Shown piece by piece: positions 53,171-62,839 of a stretch of DNA of 64,000 nt. A model generated the notes under the pieces. It ran no database searches. It was given only the letters and a program-made list of their open reading frames with translations, and was not told the DNA's origin. The translations under genes were made by a program, and so were the position numbers. The stretch spans positions 9,885,453 to 9,949,452 of the forward strand of contig NC_087084.1 of assembly GCF_026151205.1 (NCBI RefSeq), written 5' to 3'. The number at the start of each line of letters is the position of its first letter. Within the stretch, counting starts at the first letter, position 1. The DNA is from Bolinopsis microptera. Its lineage: Eukaryota; Ctenophora; Tentaculata; Lobata; Bolinopsidae.

Positions 53171-53724
53171 TTGAAGGAGAGGCTTTCCAACCATCTTCTG
53201 ACGGAGCAGAGAGTGACGAAGCGGAAACAGATGATGAAGAAGAGGAAGTGGAGGATATTGACTCATCAGAGGAATGGGCGAAAATAGTAACTGTGTATGG
53301 TGATGCTCTGCATCATGATACGGCTGTTGAGGTTTGCCTCAATGGAGGGCGAGATCGAATGCCATCCCAGTCAAGATTTTAGCGACTTCAGGGCCATAAA
53401 CAAGCGAAGATATCACTTAATATCACATGTGATCACGCAGCTGATGGTAACTGCAAGATTCTTTCAGTTGGAGATAGAGCATGGTTTCTCGTTAAGCGGA
53501 TGATCAGGAAAACGGAAACAGAGATCGTGAAGGTGAGAAGAAAGGCTTTATTCCTCTCGTACCGGTTGCGGTCAGGGTTGGGGTCATCAGTGAGTTGCGT
53601 CCCTACTAACTCAATTTGCCATGGCCATCGAAGTGAGCATTACATATGGCTGATATCATATCTGGATGGCCAACTTCTTCTGAGTACATCAGTGAATAAA
53701 ATACTGCTTTTGGGTGATATTTAA
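53171..53724 (+). pseudogene. Acidic ORF followed by DGNC-containing segment
   Basis: Plus strand: EGEAFQPSSDGAESDEAETD then DEEEEVEDIDSSEEWAKIVT, ending in a stop at ~53380. The same frame resumes with NITCDHAADGNCKILSVGDR and continues to 53724. DGNC is the catalytic-Cys motif of OTU cysteine proteases, which some retroelements encode, but the following residues are not a good match, so the OTU reading is only a suggestion. Confidence 0.3.
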
Positions 53725-53932
53725 GCGATTATATCTATTGTGATGTTGTAGTGATGAACAACAACAGTGATGTGTACTGATAATTGTTTTGCTAGGTGCC
53801 TACATGATTTTATTTCCTTCAAATGAAAAATTTGTAAAAAACCCAAAAAAACCCAACTCCTACCCTGAAAAAGGTCATACTGGGATTGGGTTTTTTTGGG
53901 TTTTTTTGGGTTACACCCCCCCCAATATTTAA

Positions 53933-54230
53933 GTGGTTGGGGTGTCATAATATCAAATATGAAACCCTCCTTTGTAATTATTCTTCTGCACTCTTCGTAA
54001 ACTCTTGACGTTCCAGGTTGTACACCTCTGTGTAAATCGGATATAAGTTTTTACGGTGCCCTGGCGACGCACTGCGGACCCTGTATATTTCTTTTGTATA
54101 GTCAACCTCAGCGCAAGCAAGGCCTTTCTTTGGCACTGAGTCCGATGCGAATATACATATTACATCATAATGTATAGTAAAGTGCATCATGGAATCTAAA
54201 ATGATTAGTAAAATATCCAATAATATACTA
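53933..54230 (-). pseudogene. Right half of the interrupted repeat-borne fragment
   Basis: GGTGTCATAATATCAAATATG and ACTCTTCGTAAACTCTTGAC match 2050-2120. The minus frame YNLERQEFTKSAEE is shared with 2138-2080 (YNLERQEFTKSTEG). Beyond 54030 the sequence is unique. Confidence 0.6.
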
Positions 54231-54239
54231 CAATCAATC

Positions 54240-55195
54240 TATCTAATCTTTAAAAATATAATATTTAATGTATATGTACTGTTTGGATCGTAAGGTTTCC
54301 TTTCAAACATCCTGTCATTCTGAAAAGAGCTCAATTGTTTCGTTGGTAGACCTAATTATATTGTCCTTCACACCTGGATTCAAAAGTTTCTTTTCTGGGT
54401 TGTTGTTTTGTTGCGGCTGAAAAACATATTAACGCATTACAGGTGTAACAAATTGTCAACTCTTTAATTCTAGCGAGTTCAGCGTCTAAATTAGCGAGGT
54501 CAGCGTCTAAAGTAGTTAGGTCAGTGTCCAAATGAATCCGATGAGATCTGTAGTGTTCTCGATAGCCTGTTTAAGGATTTCTTCTAATATCATCTGCACT
54601 ACTGTACAATTACGTTAACCAAATTAAAAATACAATCTGTTATCCTAGTATTATAGTAAGCCTGCTGCTGATAGATCTGAAGTTAATTTTATGATCAGTA
54701 GGCATCTATTGCATGATATTTGGTGTTTCAAAAGAAAAATAGATATGAAAAAAGGATAAAAAAGAAAAAGAAATGATGAAAAAATATAAGAAAGAAAACG
54801 AAAAAGAAATGGTAAGAACGAAAAGAGACATACATTAAAATAAGGAAAATACAAATAGTGAAGAACGACAGTAATAACTTACGTTGCAGCAATTACAATA
54901 AATAATAGGTTTCATACTTAAGGTTAACAAACATTTCTTTTAAACTGTTATGTTGTATAAATCAGGATCTGTATTTGTTATGATATATGATATTTGTCCC
55001 AATTACTTGACATTTATTTTATTCAGTTTTTCAAATGTTTTAGCTGAAAACTCTGTTGGATCAAAACACTTCACGGCTTCTGCTACTTGTAAGATCTTGT
55101 ATTGTTGTGTTATTGATGTGCTTCAGTGAAAAATGTGAAGCGAGCCGAAAGTCTTTGTAATAAATTGTGGTCTTCCAAAATGTACTTCCAATGTA
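54240..55195. repeat. Intergenic; purine-rich repeat at 54690-54860
   Basis: 54690-54860 is a copy of the 19720-19860 unit, and 54830-54960 extends the match with 59260-59370. 54480-54530 holds a short tandem (AGCGAGTTCAGCGTCTAAA, about 3 units). No gene is seen. Confidence 0.7.
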
Positions 55196-55199
55196 CTTA

Positions 55200-55505
55200 G
55201 TTCCGAGCTAGTGGTAGTAGTAATAGCGAACTTACTCTCGTTGGGGGCAGTCTTTCCTTCATGATAGCTCTATCCAAGTCTGTAATATGTGACGTGGTCA
55301 ACGTCACATTACAGAGTTGGTTTAGCTAAACCAGGCTTCTTTGCGGGAACCTCATCCAGGCAGTATGAACATCCTGAAATGAAGAAGAGTAAAGAAACAA
55401 TTACAATAACAGTGTCTATCTTTGTTGGATTCCAAATTGGACAAAGAGTTAAGCCAGACACAACAGCTTCATACCTCGAACTTTGTAGCTTCAACTATGG
55501 TTAAC
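55200..55505 (-). repeat. 270-bp repeat with conserved coding peptide, copy 2
   Basis: Copy of 35700-36010. The reading frame now has a stop (SLV stop LNQLCN). Confidence 0.7.
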
Positions 55506-55514
55506 CGTGGTTAC

Positions 55515-55672
55515 CTTCTTAAGAGACCAAAAGCCTTCAATTCGCACCGCAGCATCCATTTATCACAGCTGCATGAGTCATCCATGTGACATCTCTTACA
55601 CCGAATGCACTCGTTGAAATCTGCATCCTCTGCATTGCGAAGTGTTCTGTAGTTTTTTGAGAACGGGCTTAC
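55515..55672 (-). CDS. Candidate Cys-rich exon
   Basis: On the minus strand a TTGTTTTCAG acceptor precedes 55672 and a GTAACC donor-like site follows 55515. The phase-0 frame reads NYRTLRNAEDADFNECIRCK then RCHMDDSCSCDKWMLRCELK, with six Cys in a compact stretch, suggesting metal binding or disulfides. It lies 550 bp downstream of a Polinton polymerase exon but does not continue its protein. CAGGTAAGC here is also a good donor, so exon polarity is not certain. Confidence 0.4.
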
Positions 55673-55835
55673 CTGAAAACAATACATATGTTATAATTAA
55701 TGATTGAAGATGGTATTTAGCGAAGAGTATTTAAATAAATAAAGGGCCTTTATTAAAAGCATGTTACAAGTTTTGCAGATTATCCAATATGCGTACATTA
55801 ATTAAATACCTTTATACAAAGCTTTGAATTTTTGT

Positions 55836-56036
55836 CTACGCTGTTGTCAATGCCACGAGCATGGCGGTCTTCGTAACGTACTCCTTCGTGTTGTCGAACT
55901 CGTACGTTTCTCCCCGTCCCCATCGTAGAGGGTTCCGCCGTTGACGAGGTACGCTGTTGTAAAGAGGGGTGTTTTGGAACATGTTGAACGTGAACCGTTC
56001 GTGCCAATACCTTGTCTCCTGAACTACGGACACTTT
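55836..56036 (-). CDS. Possible exon, unrecognised
   Basis: An open frame after an acceptor-like TAGTTCAG: RYWHERFTFNMFQNTPLYNS then RWGRGETYEFDNTKEYVTKT. A second frame is also open. It lies between the Polinton polymerase exon and the Cys-rich exon. Confidence 0.3.
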   Translation of the reverse strand, partial: KVSVVQETRYWHERFTFNMFQNTPLYNSVPRQRRNPLRWGRGETYEFDNTKEYVTKTAMLVALTTA

Positions 56037-56223
56037 TTTATGAATCTCTCCAAGCTTGGAAGTTGCTTCTTGCAGGATTAAAACTCTAACATAGCAATGA
56101 ACTGTGTCATCAACGGGCGACTTGTTGTGTATTGCAGAACAAGATAAACTGTACGGAACGTTTCCACAGAGCTCTTTACTACGTTATGCGAGATAATTTA
56201 AACTGGTTGTTAAATCTTTTTAC

Positions 56224-56506
56224 CTGAGATTGTAAAGTAGTGGATTGAATCCAACCCGTAACCTCCCAAGGCTGTTTTCCGATGCGCTTGAAATACACAA
56301 TGTAATTGAATTGTATCTGACTTGCAATACAATTCACAAAAACTTCTTAAAGTTTTGAGACCGAATGTATCCCACACCTTTTCCGCATGCTCGTAATCTT
56401 CGTTGAAGCACGGCTCTCCAGTTAGATCCTTGAAAAAGGCTACTTGTGGCGGTAACGTAGTCTCTTTAAACCTCGCGAATGAATCCATATACGAGTATGG
56501 ATACAC
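56224..56506 (-). pseudogene. Family B DNA polymerase exon, Polinton/Maverick type
   Basis: A 283-bp exon with CGCCCTAG acceptor and CTCAG/GTAAAA donor. The protein matches a stretch of the protein-primed family B polymerase of Polinton/Maverick elements: YPYSYMDSFARFKETTLPP, YEHAEKVWDTFGLKTLRSF (usual ...DYHDLYLKTDVLLLADVFENFR here diverged: CELYCKSDTIQLHCVFQAHR), then YGLDSIHYFTISG. The catalytic palm motifs lie further downstream in the family and are not found here. It is an isolated remnant of a self-synthesising virus-like transposon. Confidence 0.75.
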
Positions 56507-56509
56507 CTA

Positions 56510-56995
56510 GGGCGAAAATAGTTTTAAAACGTAGTTGATAAATCATGGTGACTTAAGAAGACAGAATTAGCAGAATTGGTTTAAAATTCAATGATGTACG
56601 AGTAAGTAGTAGGTCAGCAGTTCCGAGTGGAACTCGGAGAAAAAGAGATACGAAGAATGATGGTAGTTTCAGTGATTCGAGTACTAATCATTTGGGAAAT
56701 GCTCAAGGAGATTCGATTTCCGTATACTTTTGTTCTTCATAACGGCTTTAGGGACTTGGTGATAGTCCCGTTTTTTTCGCATTCACACTAAGCCTCTTTT
56801 TGCCTGAATTAACCATGTCGCTAGGTAGAGTGTGGGGGTAAGGTGATTTTAGAATTTTTAGTGGGAGAATTTTAGATAGGGAAATTGAAGAGAGGTTTAG
56901 CGATCATATATGATCATGTAGAATGTGTTATCAGGTCTTCAATTCCAACATCCAAGTTTCCATTAGCAAAATGATCAGTCTCCTCAAAGAATTTG
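56510..56995. other. No recognisable gene
   Basis: AT-rich with no shared repeats or convincing frame. Confidence 0.45.
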
Positions 56996-57001
56996 TCAAT
57001 A

Positions 57002-57294
57002 TCCGAAAATCCAAAAAGGCCCTAGAAATCGGGGCTTTTTGGGGCCTTTTGACCCTGACCACTATTTGATAGTGTTTATGGACCATAATCTCCATGTAAA
57101 TACACTCAAATAAACATAAAAGTATTGTGCAAGTAGTCAGATAATATCATTAAAGCACTTAGCATATATCAAACTTGATGAAATTGAAGTTAATCCTAGG
57201 GCCCCAAAAGGCCCTACACATATCGAAAATCCAAAAAGGGCCCTAGAAATCGGGGCCTTTTGGGGCGTTGGCCCCCCCCCCCCCCCCCCCCCCC
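57002..57294. mobile_element. C23-capped element end with direct repeats
   Basis: 57002-57052 and 57222-57267 are direct repeats (GAAAATCCAAAAAGGxCCC, GAAATCGGGGCxTTTTGGGG), followed by CGTTGG and 23 C, then CTAAATATG. Sequence immediately right of the C-run continues as in the 34.5-kb pogo copy (GCTAAATATG), so the C-run is an insertion boundary. TTGG-C(n) is also the right end of the 39-kb palindrome. The other end is not identified. Confidence 0.6.
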
Positions 57295-57299
57295 TAAAT

Positions 57300-57958
57300 A
57301 TGAATTGTGTTTGCTAAATTATGTTTGTCTTGTTGACGCTGCGTGATCGTGCCATTGACGTATTTTCGGGCTTTCTAAGAACCAACTCTGGATTCTGTCG
57401 TAAAAAATCATAGAGCCAGTGGTATCCGGCCATCTTTGTTTCCTTGTTAAACTTATGTTTGAAACAATTCCGTTCAGCCAGCTCGTAAGCGAGTCTCCGA
57501 ACATCTGTATAAGTAAGTCCAAACATGCATTCCTCCATTAGAAGAATGTGGTTCTTCAAATTATTCTCTATTTCTAAAGGAAGAGAGGTTCTTCCATTTC
57601 CCATAACCCGCTTACTTCCACATGCAACCTTGTTTTCTCCTTTGAATCGTCTTTCTAAGGTAGTTTTTGGAACGTGAAATAGTGCTGCAGCTTTTAGATA
57701 GCCACACTCTTTCTCCTCAATCTCTATGTTGACGCCTTCACTATTACCAGGTTTCTTTCTAGTAAACACTTGGTTGAGTATTAATTAATTAATTTCAGGT
57801 ATATAAAGTATTATTATTCTTCTAATTATCTCTGCATAATCGACATTATCTGTTTCCTTAATCTGTGTGGCATTATGTAAATAGGAGCACTTCATGGTTG
57901 AGGTGAATGCATTTCGCTTCGCAACTTCTTAATATATCCGTCGACTTTCTGTCTGCAA
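57300..57958 (-). pseudogene. pogo/Tigger-like transposase N-terminal domain, copy B
   Basis: A 151-codon frame from ATG at 57769. The psq-type helix-turn-helix (GYLKAAALFHVPKTTLERRF, residues ~23-42) is followed by the CENP-B type helix-turn-helix (GNGRTSLPLEIENNLKNHIL ... TYTDVRRLAYELAERN ... MAGYHWLYDFLRQNPELVLR, residues ~57-135). These domains bind terminal repeats in pogo-family transposases. The DDE nuclease domain is absent: the frame ends at 57314 where the C-run element is inserted. It may be an exon whose partner was lost. Confidence 0.8.
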
Positions 57959-57964
57959 GTAGCG

Positions 57965-58075
57965 ATCTTCTCAACGAACTTACTTTATAACCAGAGTTAA
58001 CATTGGTGTTGTCACCGCCAATAGTAGACCAGTTTGTTAGATCAATACCACGCTGTTTAGCATAGGTATTCAAGT
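57965..58075 (-). pseudogene. Transposase-like fragment (GGDNTNVNSG motif)
   Basis: The frame YAKQRGIDLTNWSTIGGDNT then NVNSGYKVSSL resembles a segment of multi-copy hAT-like proteins (xIGCDGTNVNTGxK). It is joined abruptly to the pogo repeat at 57958. Confidence 0.4.
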
Positions 58076-58217
58076 AATCCGACTGCTATTCCGACTCCTG
58101 AATTGGACGTTTTTGTTTAATCAAATGCAGTTGCGATCAGCTTTTTATATCATATACACTAAAAATGCTCCTGGTTAAAGTAAATATACGATGGCACAAT
58201 TATAAGTACGAACTCTT

Positions 58218-58500
58218 TTATTTCCATACACGACTACCATTACCAATGTTATAATTCACAGTATTCAAATTTTGTAATCGTTTACCTGTAGACGCCTCTG
58301 GTACAAAGAGTCCAAGAGGAGAGTCACCGGGCTGCTCGACCACCGAGTAATGCGAAACTGTCTTCTTAACTTGTCGTAAAACATTGTCCTTTGAAGTCTC
58401 ACAGATCACTGTGTTCCTGTCATCTTTAGCATCAAAGAGTATCGCTGAAATTAAGAGTGATATCCTCAAATTGTCAGCAGACGACGCCACCCACGATTAA
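58218..58500 (-). CDS. Uncharacterised coding segment
   Basis: A 90-codon frame open upstream to about 58500: SADNLRISLLISAILFDAKD, DNVLRQVKKTVSHYSVVEQP, then GLFVPEASTGKRLQNLN. Single copy in this window with coding-like composition. Unrecognised. Confidence 0.35.
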
Positions 58501-58741
58501 ATATGTTTATTTGTATATATTTATTTTTATGAATTAAAGATATATCATACGTTTAAATGCAATGTGAGGTATGATATTTAGATAAAATTAACAAGTAAAC
58601 TAACCCACGGGTCTCCGATTAGATAGCTCATCGAGTCTCTTCGCGCCATCCCGCTTGATTGTGCTCTCTAACTTGGACCTTGGTACTACATAACGTTCTT
58701 TTAAAGCTTTCCATGTTTGAAAAGCTCGTCACAGAAGCTTT

Positions 58742-59119
58742 TCAAACAGAGGAGTCGGGCCTGCGTTTCTGTAGGCCGGTATCAGCTTTAGCTAGTTCAC
58801 CAGCCATCCCATCAAGATTGCAATCTAGATACGTCGACACTGTGACTTTTGCTGGTTTAAAATTGTTATTACAATTCTTGGTGTATGTGAACCAACCTAG
58901 ATGGTCCACGCTATTCCGGCCACTGAGGCCTGATGATTGTGGCAACTTGGTCCTCCCACCATTTGCATAATGGTTGACCAAACTGCCAATGTTGATCTTA
59001 TGCAGCTCCTTGTCGCGGACGATCTTAACATAGTCCTGTACTGCTGCTATCTCTGTAAACTGTACATCTCTGATACACATTTCAAATTGTTGATTTGCAT
59101 CACGAGTGCCCCAATTCAT
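58742..59119 (-). CDS. Uncharacterised repeat-borne ORF
   Basis: A 125-codon frame: QFEMCIRDVQFTEIAAVQDY, IVRDKELHKINIGSLVNHYA, GGRTKLPQSSGLSGRNSVDH, then FKPAKVTVSTYLDCNLDGMA. The last segment recurs at 44700-44770 and 18045-18125, so the protein is multi-copy. I do not recognise the family. The frame is intact here, making this the reference copy. Confidence 0.5.
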   Translation of the reverse strand: MNWGTRDANQQFEMCIRDVQFTEIAAVQDYVKIVRDKELHKINIGSLVNHYANGGRTKLPQSSGLSGRNSVDHLGWFTYTKNCNNNFKPAKVTVSTYLDCNLDGMAGELAKADTGLQKRRPDSSV

Positions 59120-59149
59120 AATTTGAGCAATGTCTTGTACCGATATACT

Positions 59150-59370
59150 AGTGTCTCAAAAGAAAAATAGATATGAAAAAAGGATACAAAGAAAAAGAAA
59201 TGATGAAAAAATATAAGAAAGAAAACGAAAAAGAAATGATAAGAACGGAAAGAGACATACATTAAAATAAGGAAAATACAAATAGTGAAGAACGACAGTT
59301 GCATCAATTACAATTAATAATAGGCTCATGGTTAAGGTCAACAAACATTTCTTTTAAATTCTTATATTAT
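59150..59370. repeat. Purine-rich repeat, copy 3
   Basis: Copy of 54720-54960. Phe-rich frames on the minus strand are composition artefacts. Confidence 0.8.
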
Positions 59371-59606
59371 CTTACAGTTATGTTGTATCCCAAAATGGAC
59401 AAAGAGTAAAACCGGACAAAACAGCTTCATATCTCAAATTTTGCATCGTCAATTATCCTTAGCTCTGATATGGCCCGTTGGGAACGCCATGTAGATGTAG
59501 ATGGCCGGAAAGGTTTCCCCCTGAACTGGTTGAGCTCAAAAACCTTTTTCATCGTTCTTTCTCTGAAATGAATTTACGGGTCAAGATGGGTTTGAGATGG
59601 TCGCCT

Positions 59607-60037
59607 TTACCGTTTTTGATGCCGGTCGTCTTTTATGAATACAATCGGCTTTTTTTTTTCGGAATATATTTTTGACTCTATGATCGATTTTCTGAGGTGA
59701 TTAAGTAACAATTTTTCTGAAATTGTTTTAAAATCTATTATTGAAATTGAATCCAATCGATTGTAGCAGTCGTAATCAAAATGTTGCAATCTAATATCAC
59801 TCTTGCTAATTTGTTGCACATTCGCAGCAGGTGTCGCGTCGTCCATAATGGAGTGTGAAATAGGTTGGGGAGGCAATAGCGGTGTTGACGGCAGTACCGT
59901 TGCGGTTGCGGACATGCTTGAGATTTTGGGACTTTGATTAGCAGATACGCGCATCGGACTGTCGTGACTACAGTGGCTGGAGGGTAGCCCTCACCATCCG
60001 AATCACCCGATGTTGTAGAGTAGAAAGAAGCGGTCAC
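59607..60037 (-). CDS. Uncharacterised coding region, frameshifted
   Basis: 60037-59950 reads FYSTTSGDSDGEGYPPATVV. After a frame change near 59955, 59954-59607 reads STPLLPPQPISHSIMDDATP, NVQQISKSDIRLQHFDYDCY and ISEKLLLNHLRKSIIESKIY, with a basic end KKKPIVFIKDDRHQKR. A disordered N-terminus followed by a helical part. Single copy in this window. It could be a host or transposon gene. Confidence 0.35.
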
Positions 60038-60090
60038 AAAGGGCGACTTGCTCTGACGGATATTTTTGAACTAGATTAACAGTAGATTAA

Positions 60091-60597
60091 TCTAGCCGGA
60101 ATAGAGTGTAGCTTCTATTTGTTTTTGTATAACGAATTTAGGCGCAGAGAACAAGGAATACAACTGATCTGATTAAAATAGATATAAGAGCTGATCAAAT
60201 AGGGACTTAAAAACTCGAGAACTGGCCTCTCCTTTCTCTTACCTCAGTTTTATGAAAACGGTAATTATTTCCTTTGCCAACTAAATAATTAATTGAAATG
60301 ATATCTTGGTTACAATTACTATCTTGTATTACTGAATAGTGAATAAGTACTTATAATTATATAATTACTAATTACTACTTATTTATTATTACTTATTTCG
60401 TTATTTCAGCCATGGAACGATAAATCTTATTTGTTTCCATTTTTTGGAAGCTGCTATGACACAGTGATTAAACAAGTCACCCGGTTGCTCGAAACCAAGA
60501 ATGAGTTGTAAATGATTACAACAAAATGATAGTCGCTGACGTGAAAAATGTTATTCATCCAGATCTTTTATACTGTTTAATCTATGAATAGGATTTC
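60091..60597. repeat. Dispersed repeat, copy of 4735-5175
   Basis: Same order and orientation as the first copy, with an extra ~80 bp (GGAAGCTGCTATGACACAG...). Confidence 0.8.
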
Positions 60598-60599
60598 TT

Positions 60600-61750
60600 A
60601 GAACTATCTCCGAAAGTAAAAGAATTATAGATTTCTGGTTTTTTGCAAAATGTTCGCCTCGTAAAAATAACGTACAATTGCTACAAATAAAACATGAATT
60701 CTATGATGGTGTGACTATTATAAATCTATATTAATCCTATCCTGAGTTTGTTATAATATATTAAGTTAAGGTTTAACCATATAATATGGTCCTTAAGTTT
60801 TTAAATTGGATAAGCAATGAAATGGCATCAAGTAGGTGATATCTTCGTAAATAAAATTACATAGCCATAAAAAAAGGAACATGGTTAGAAACAACAGTAA
60901 TTCTAACAAATGATAGAAAATTTTACATTATTATAAAATGTCAGAGCCCTCATTGCTTTATATAGGGCTCTGACACTTCAAGGTGTCCAGATTGTAGGAG
61001 AAAGCATTGTCCACCTCCAACCTCGTCTCGGCAGCACAAACCATTCCTTCAACCCGTCTATGAAGGACCTGAAAACCTTCCTGCTGTAGAAGTGGTCGTA
61101 CAGAAGATGATAGTTCGCGAAATTTGGTGACGGAAGGCTGGAATGTCGGAAATGGGGGAGGTGGCCAAGTTGAAAGGCCATAATCTTGTCAGAAGAGAAA
61201 TATTTCACAATGAGCCTCCTGAGGAGCTTCTAATTGTAAAATGTGTTTTATCATATTAATTATTATCTGCATAACAAGAAAGCAGGATACCTGGCCGAAT
61301 GCTTATCAAAGTAACATTTTTGCTCTTCCTACCTTAAACATTACAGAAAACGTACAACTGACAAGATAATTCAATCAATTTCTTCCGAAGGACAGAATGT
61401 ATCGATACTCTATAATCATACTGTGCTTGCCACGATTTCGTGATAAATCTTTAAATAACCTTAAAACTAATAATATACAAAAATGCATACCATGGAGAAT
61501 AATCAAACTTTTCGAAGCTTACTTTTATCTTTGAATAGGTTTCTCTGTCGCCTTGTTATTCTACGATGCAACCCGTACACTCGCTATAAGGCGTTAACGC
61601 TGGCGTTAGAGATTTCGCTTTAGACGGTCCCTTTGGCTTCTTTTCTTTTCCTCCCTTTCCCTTCTTTTCTTTCCCTTCTCTTGCAATTGAAAGAGTAGAT
61701 AATACAGTTACATAATGGCGCAGCTCTTCTTTCCATCAGTTAAACGCAAC
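60600..61750. other. No recognisable gene; one hairpin
   Basis: 60940-60974 is a hairpin with perfect 11-bp arms (GTCAGAGCCCT / AGGGCTCTGAC). A 76-codon minus-strand frame (60978-61208) next to it is unrecognised. The remainder is AT-rich. Confidence 0.5.
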
Positions 61751-61761
61751 ACCTCAATGAG

Positions 61762-62835
61762 AGGTATTCTAATTGCGGTAATCTAATTCATCCCAGAATC
61801 GAGCAGAGTCGATATTTTTCTTAACCTCTGCATAAGTTGGTGCGTGTTTTTTGCCATTTCCTGCGATCCAATGTTTCAGTACCCTGTTTGCAACTAAGTC
61901 TTCGAGGGCTTCTTTTACAGCTGTAAATAAAATTAGTGGCGATGCGAGTTTCGCCGGGCTACAGCAACATACGTTCAGAATGGGATTTAAAGAGGCCCCG
62001 GACAAAATCGTGATTATTCACAAATTGCACGATCTCGTGCACTTTATGAATAGGTTGGAAAAGAATGGAATATTCTCGAAATCTTCGACGAAAAGATCAA
62101 GCACATGAGTCGCACACGGCCCAAACACAATGACTGGAAACTTTTCTTTTAGCAAATTTCGGGCAGCTTCGTTAACATTTGGGGAGTCGGTGAGCACTAC
62201 AGTTATCTTGTCTTCACCATACTCCTCGATCTTATCATGTATTCTGTCACATATGTAATGCTGGTCCTTTGTCTCTCTTGAAAAAAGACTGATGAAAATG
62301 TGAATCATCGTAAATATATCATCGTAAAAATATATTTCACGTTTAAAATAATCTACCTCGTATAACTTTTTTAGCTCGCTATCAGATGAGAAATTTCGAC
62401 CGAAATAGTGACTCTAATATACTTATAAGCTGAAATTTATGGGCTTTTGATGATATATAGTAAGTTTTAACTCAAACATTGAAAATTGCGACATGATGGA
62501 AAGGCAACAAACCTTGATTGTTTATGGCACCGAAGAATACAGTGCAGTCTTTATCTGCCACGATATGACGATAAAGCTGACAATCGGGTTCTTGTTGTGA
62601 TCCTTCCTGCCGTCAGAAATCAACGTACAGCCCAGTTAATCCATTGCTTTTCCTTTCTCGGCAACACCCCGTTCTACATGGTGGTGTTCCGCCTCCAGCA
62701 GAACATTTCGTAATCACTCTCGATTAGGTGGTTTATATCCTGCAGGTGCACGCTGTAGAGCTTGACACGCATCCTTGAAAAGCGGGTTGTTGGCAAGATT
62801 GAAAGATAGTCCCGAACCGCAGAAGAGCCGTGCGA
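61762..62835 (-). pseudogene. hAT transposase, DUF659-type core, decayed
   Basis: Minus strand, in order across several frames: LFCGSGLSFNLANNPLFKDA, GYKPPNRE, LLEAEHHHVERGVAEKGKAM, TLISDGRKDHNKNPIVSF (first Asp region), DKDCTVFFGAINNQ, then 62308-62018 with CDRIHDKIEEYGEDKITVVL, TDSPNVNEAARNLLKE (second Asp, TDNAxN-like) and PCATHVLDLFVEDFENIPFF, then FVNNHDFV, ETRIATNF, and finally KEALEDLVANRVLKHW with SARFWDEL. All landmarks of a DUF659 hAT core are in order. At least three frameshifts and stops, plus 200 bp of AT-rich sequence (62291-62513) bounded by GTTTGT and TCATCAG that may be an intron. Confidence 0.8.
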
Positions 62836-62839
62836 TACT

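Larger units (their letters stand above)
50663..53932. mobile_element. G-run-capped composite element or nested insertion
   Basis: The left end reads TTAA, AATATT, G10, TGTAACCCAAAAAAACCC. The right end is the inverse (GGGTTACA, C8, AATATTTAA). Each end carries a hairpin of AACCCAAAAAAACCCAA against TTGGGTTTTTTTGGGTT around CTCCTACCC and ATACTGGGA. The two ~85-bp hairpins are in the same orientation, so this is either one element with repeated ends or a ~120-bp hairpin element split by a later insertion. The flanks match the uninterrupted repeat at 1735-2145. Confidence 0.7.
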
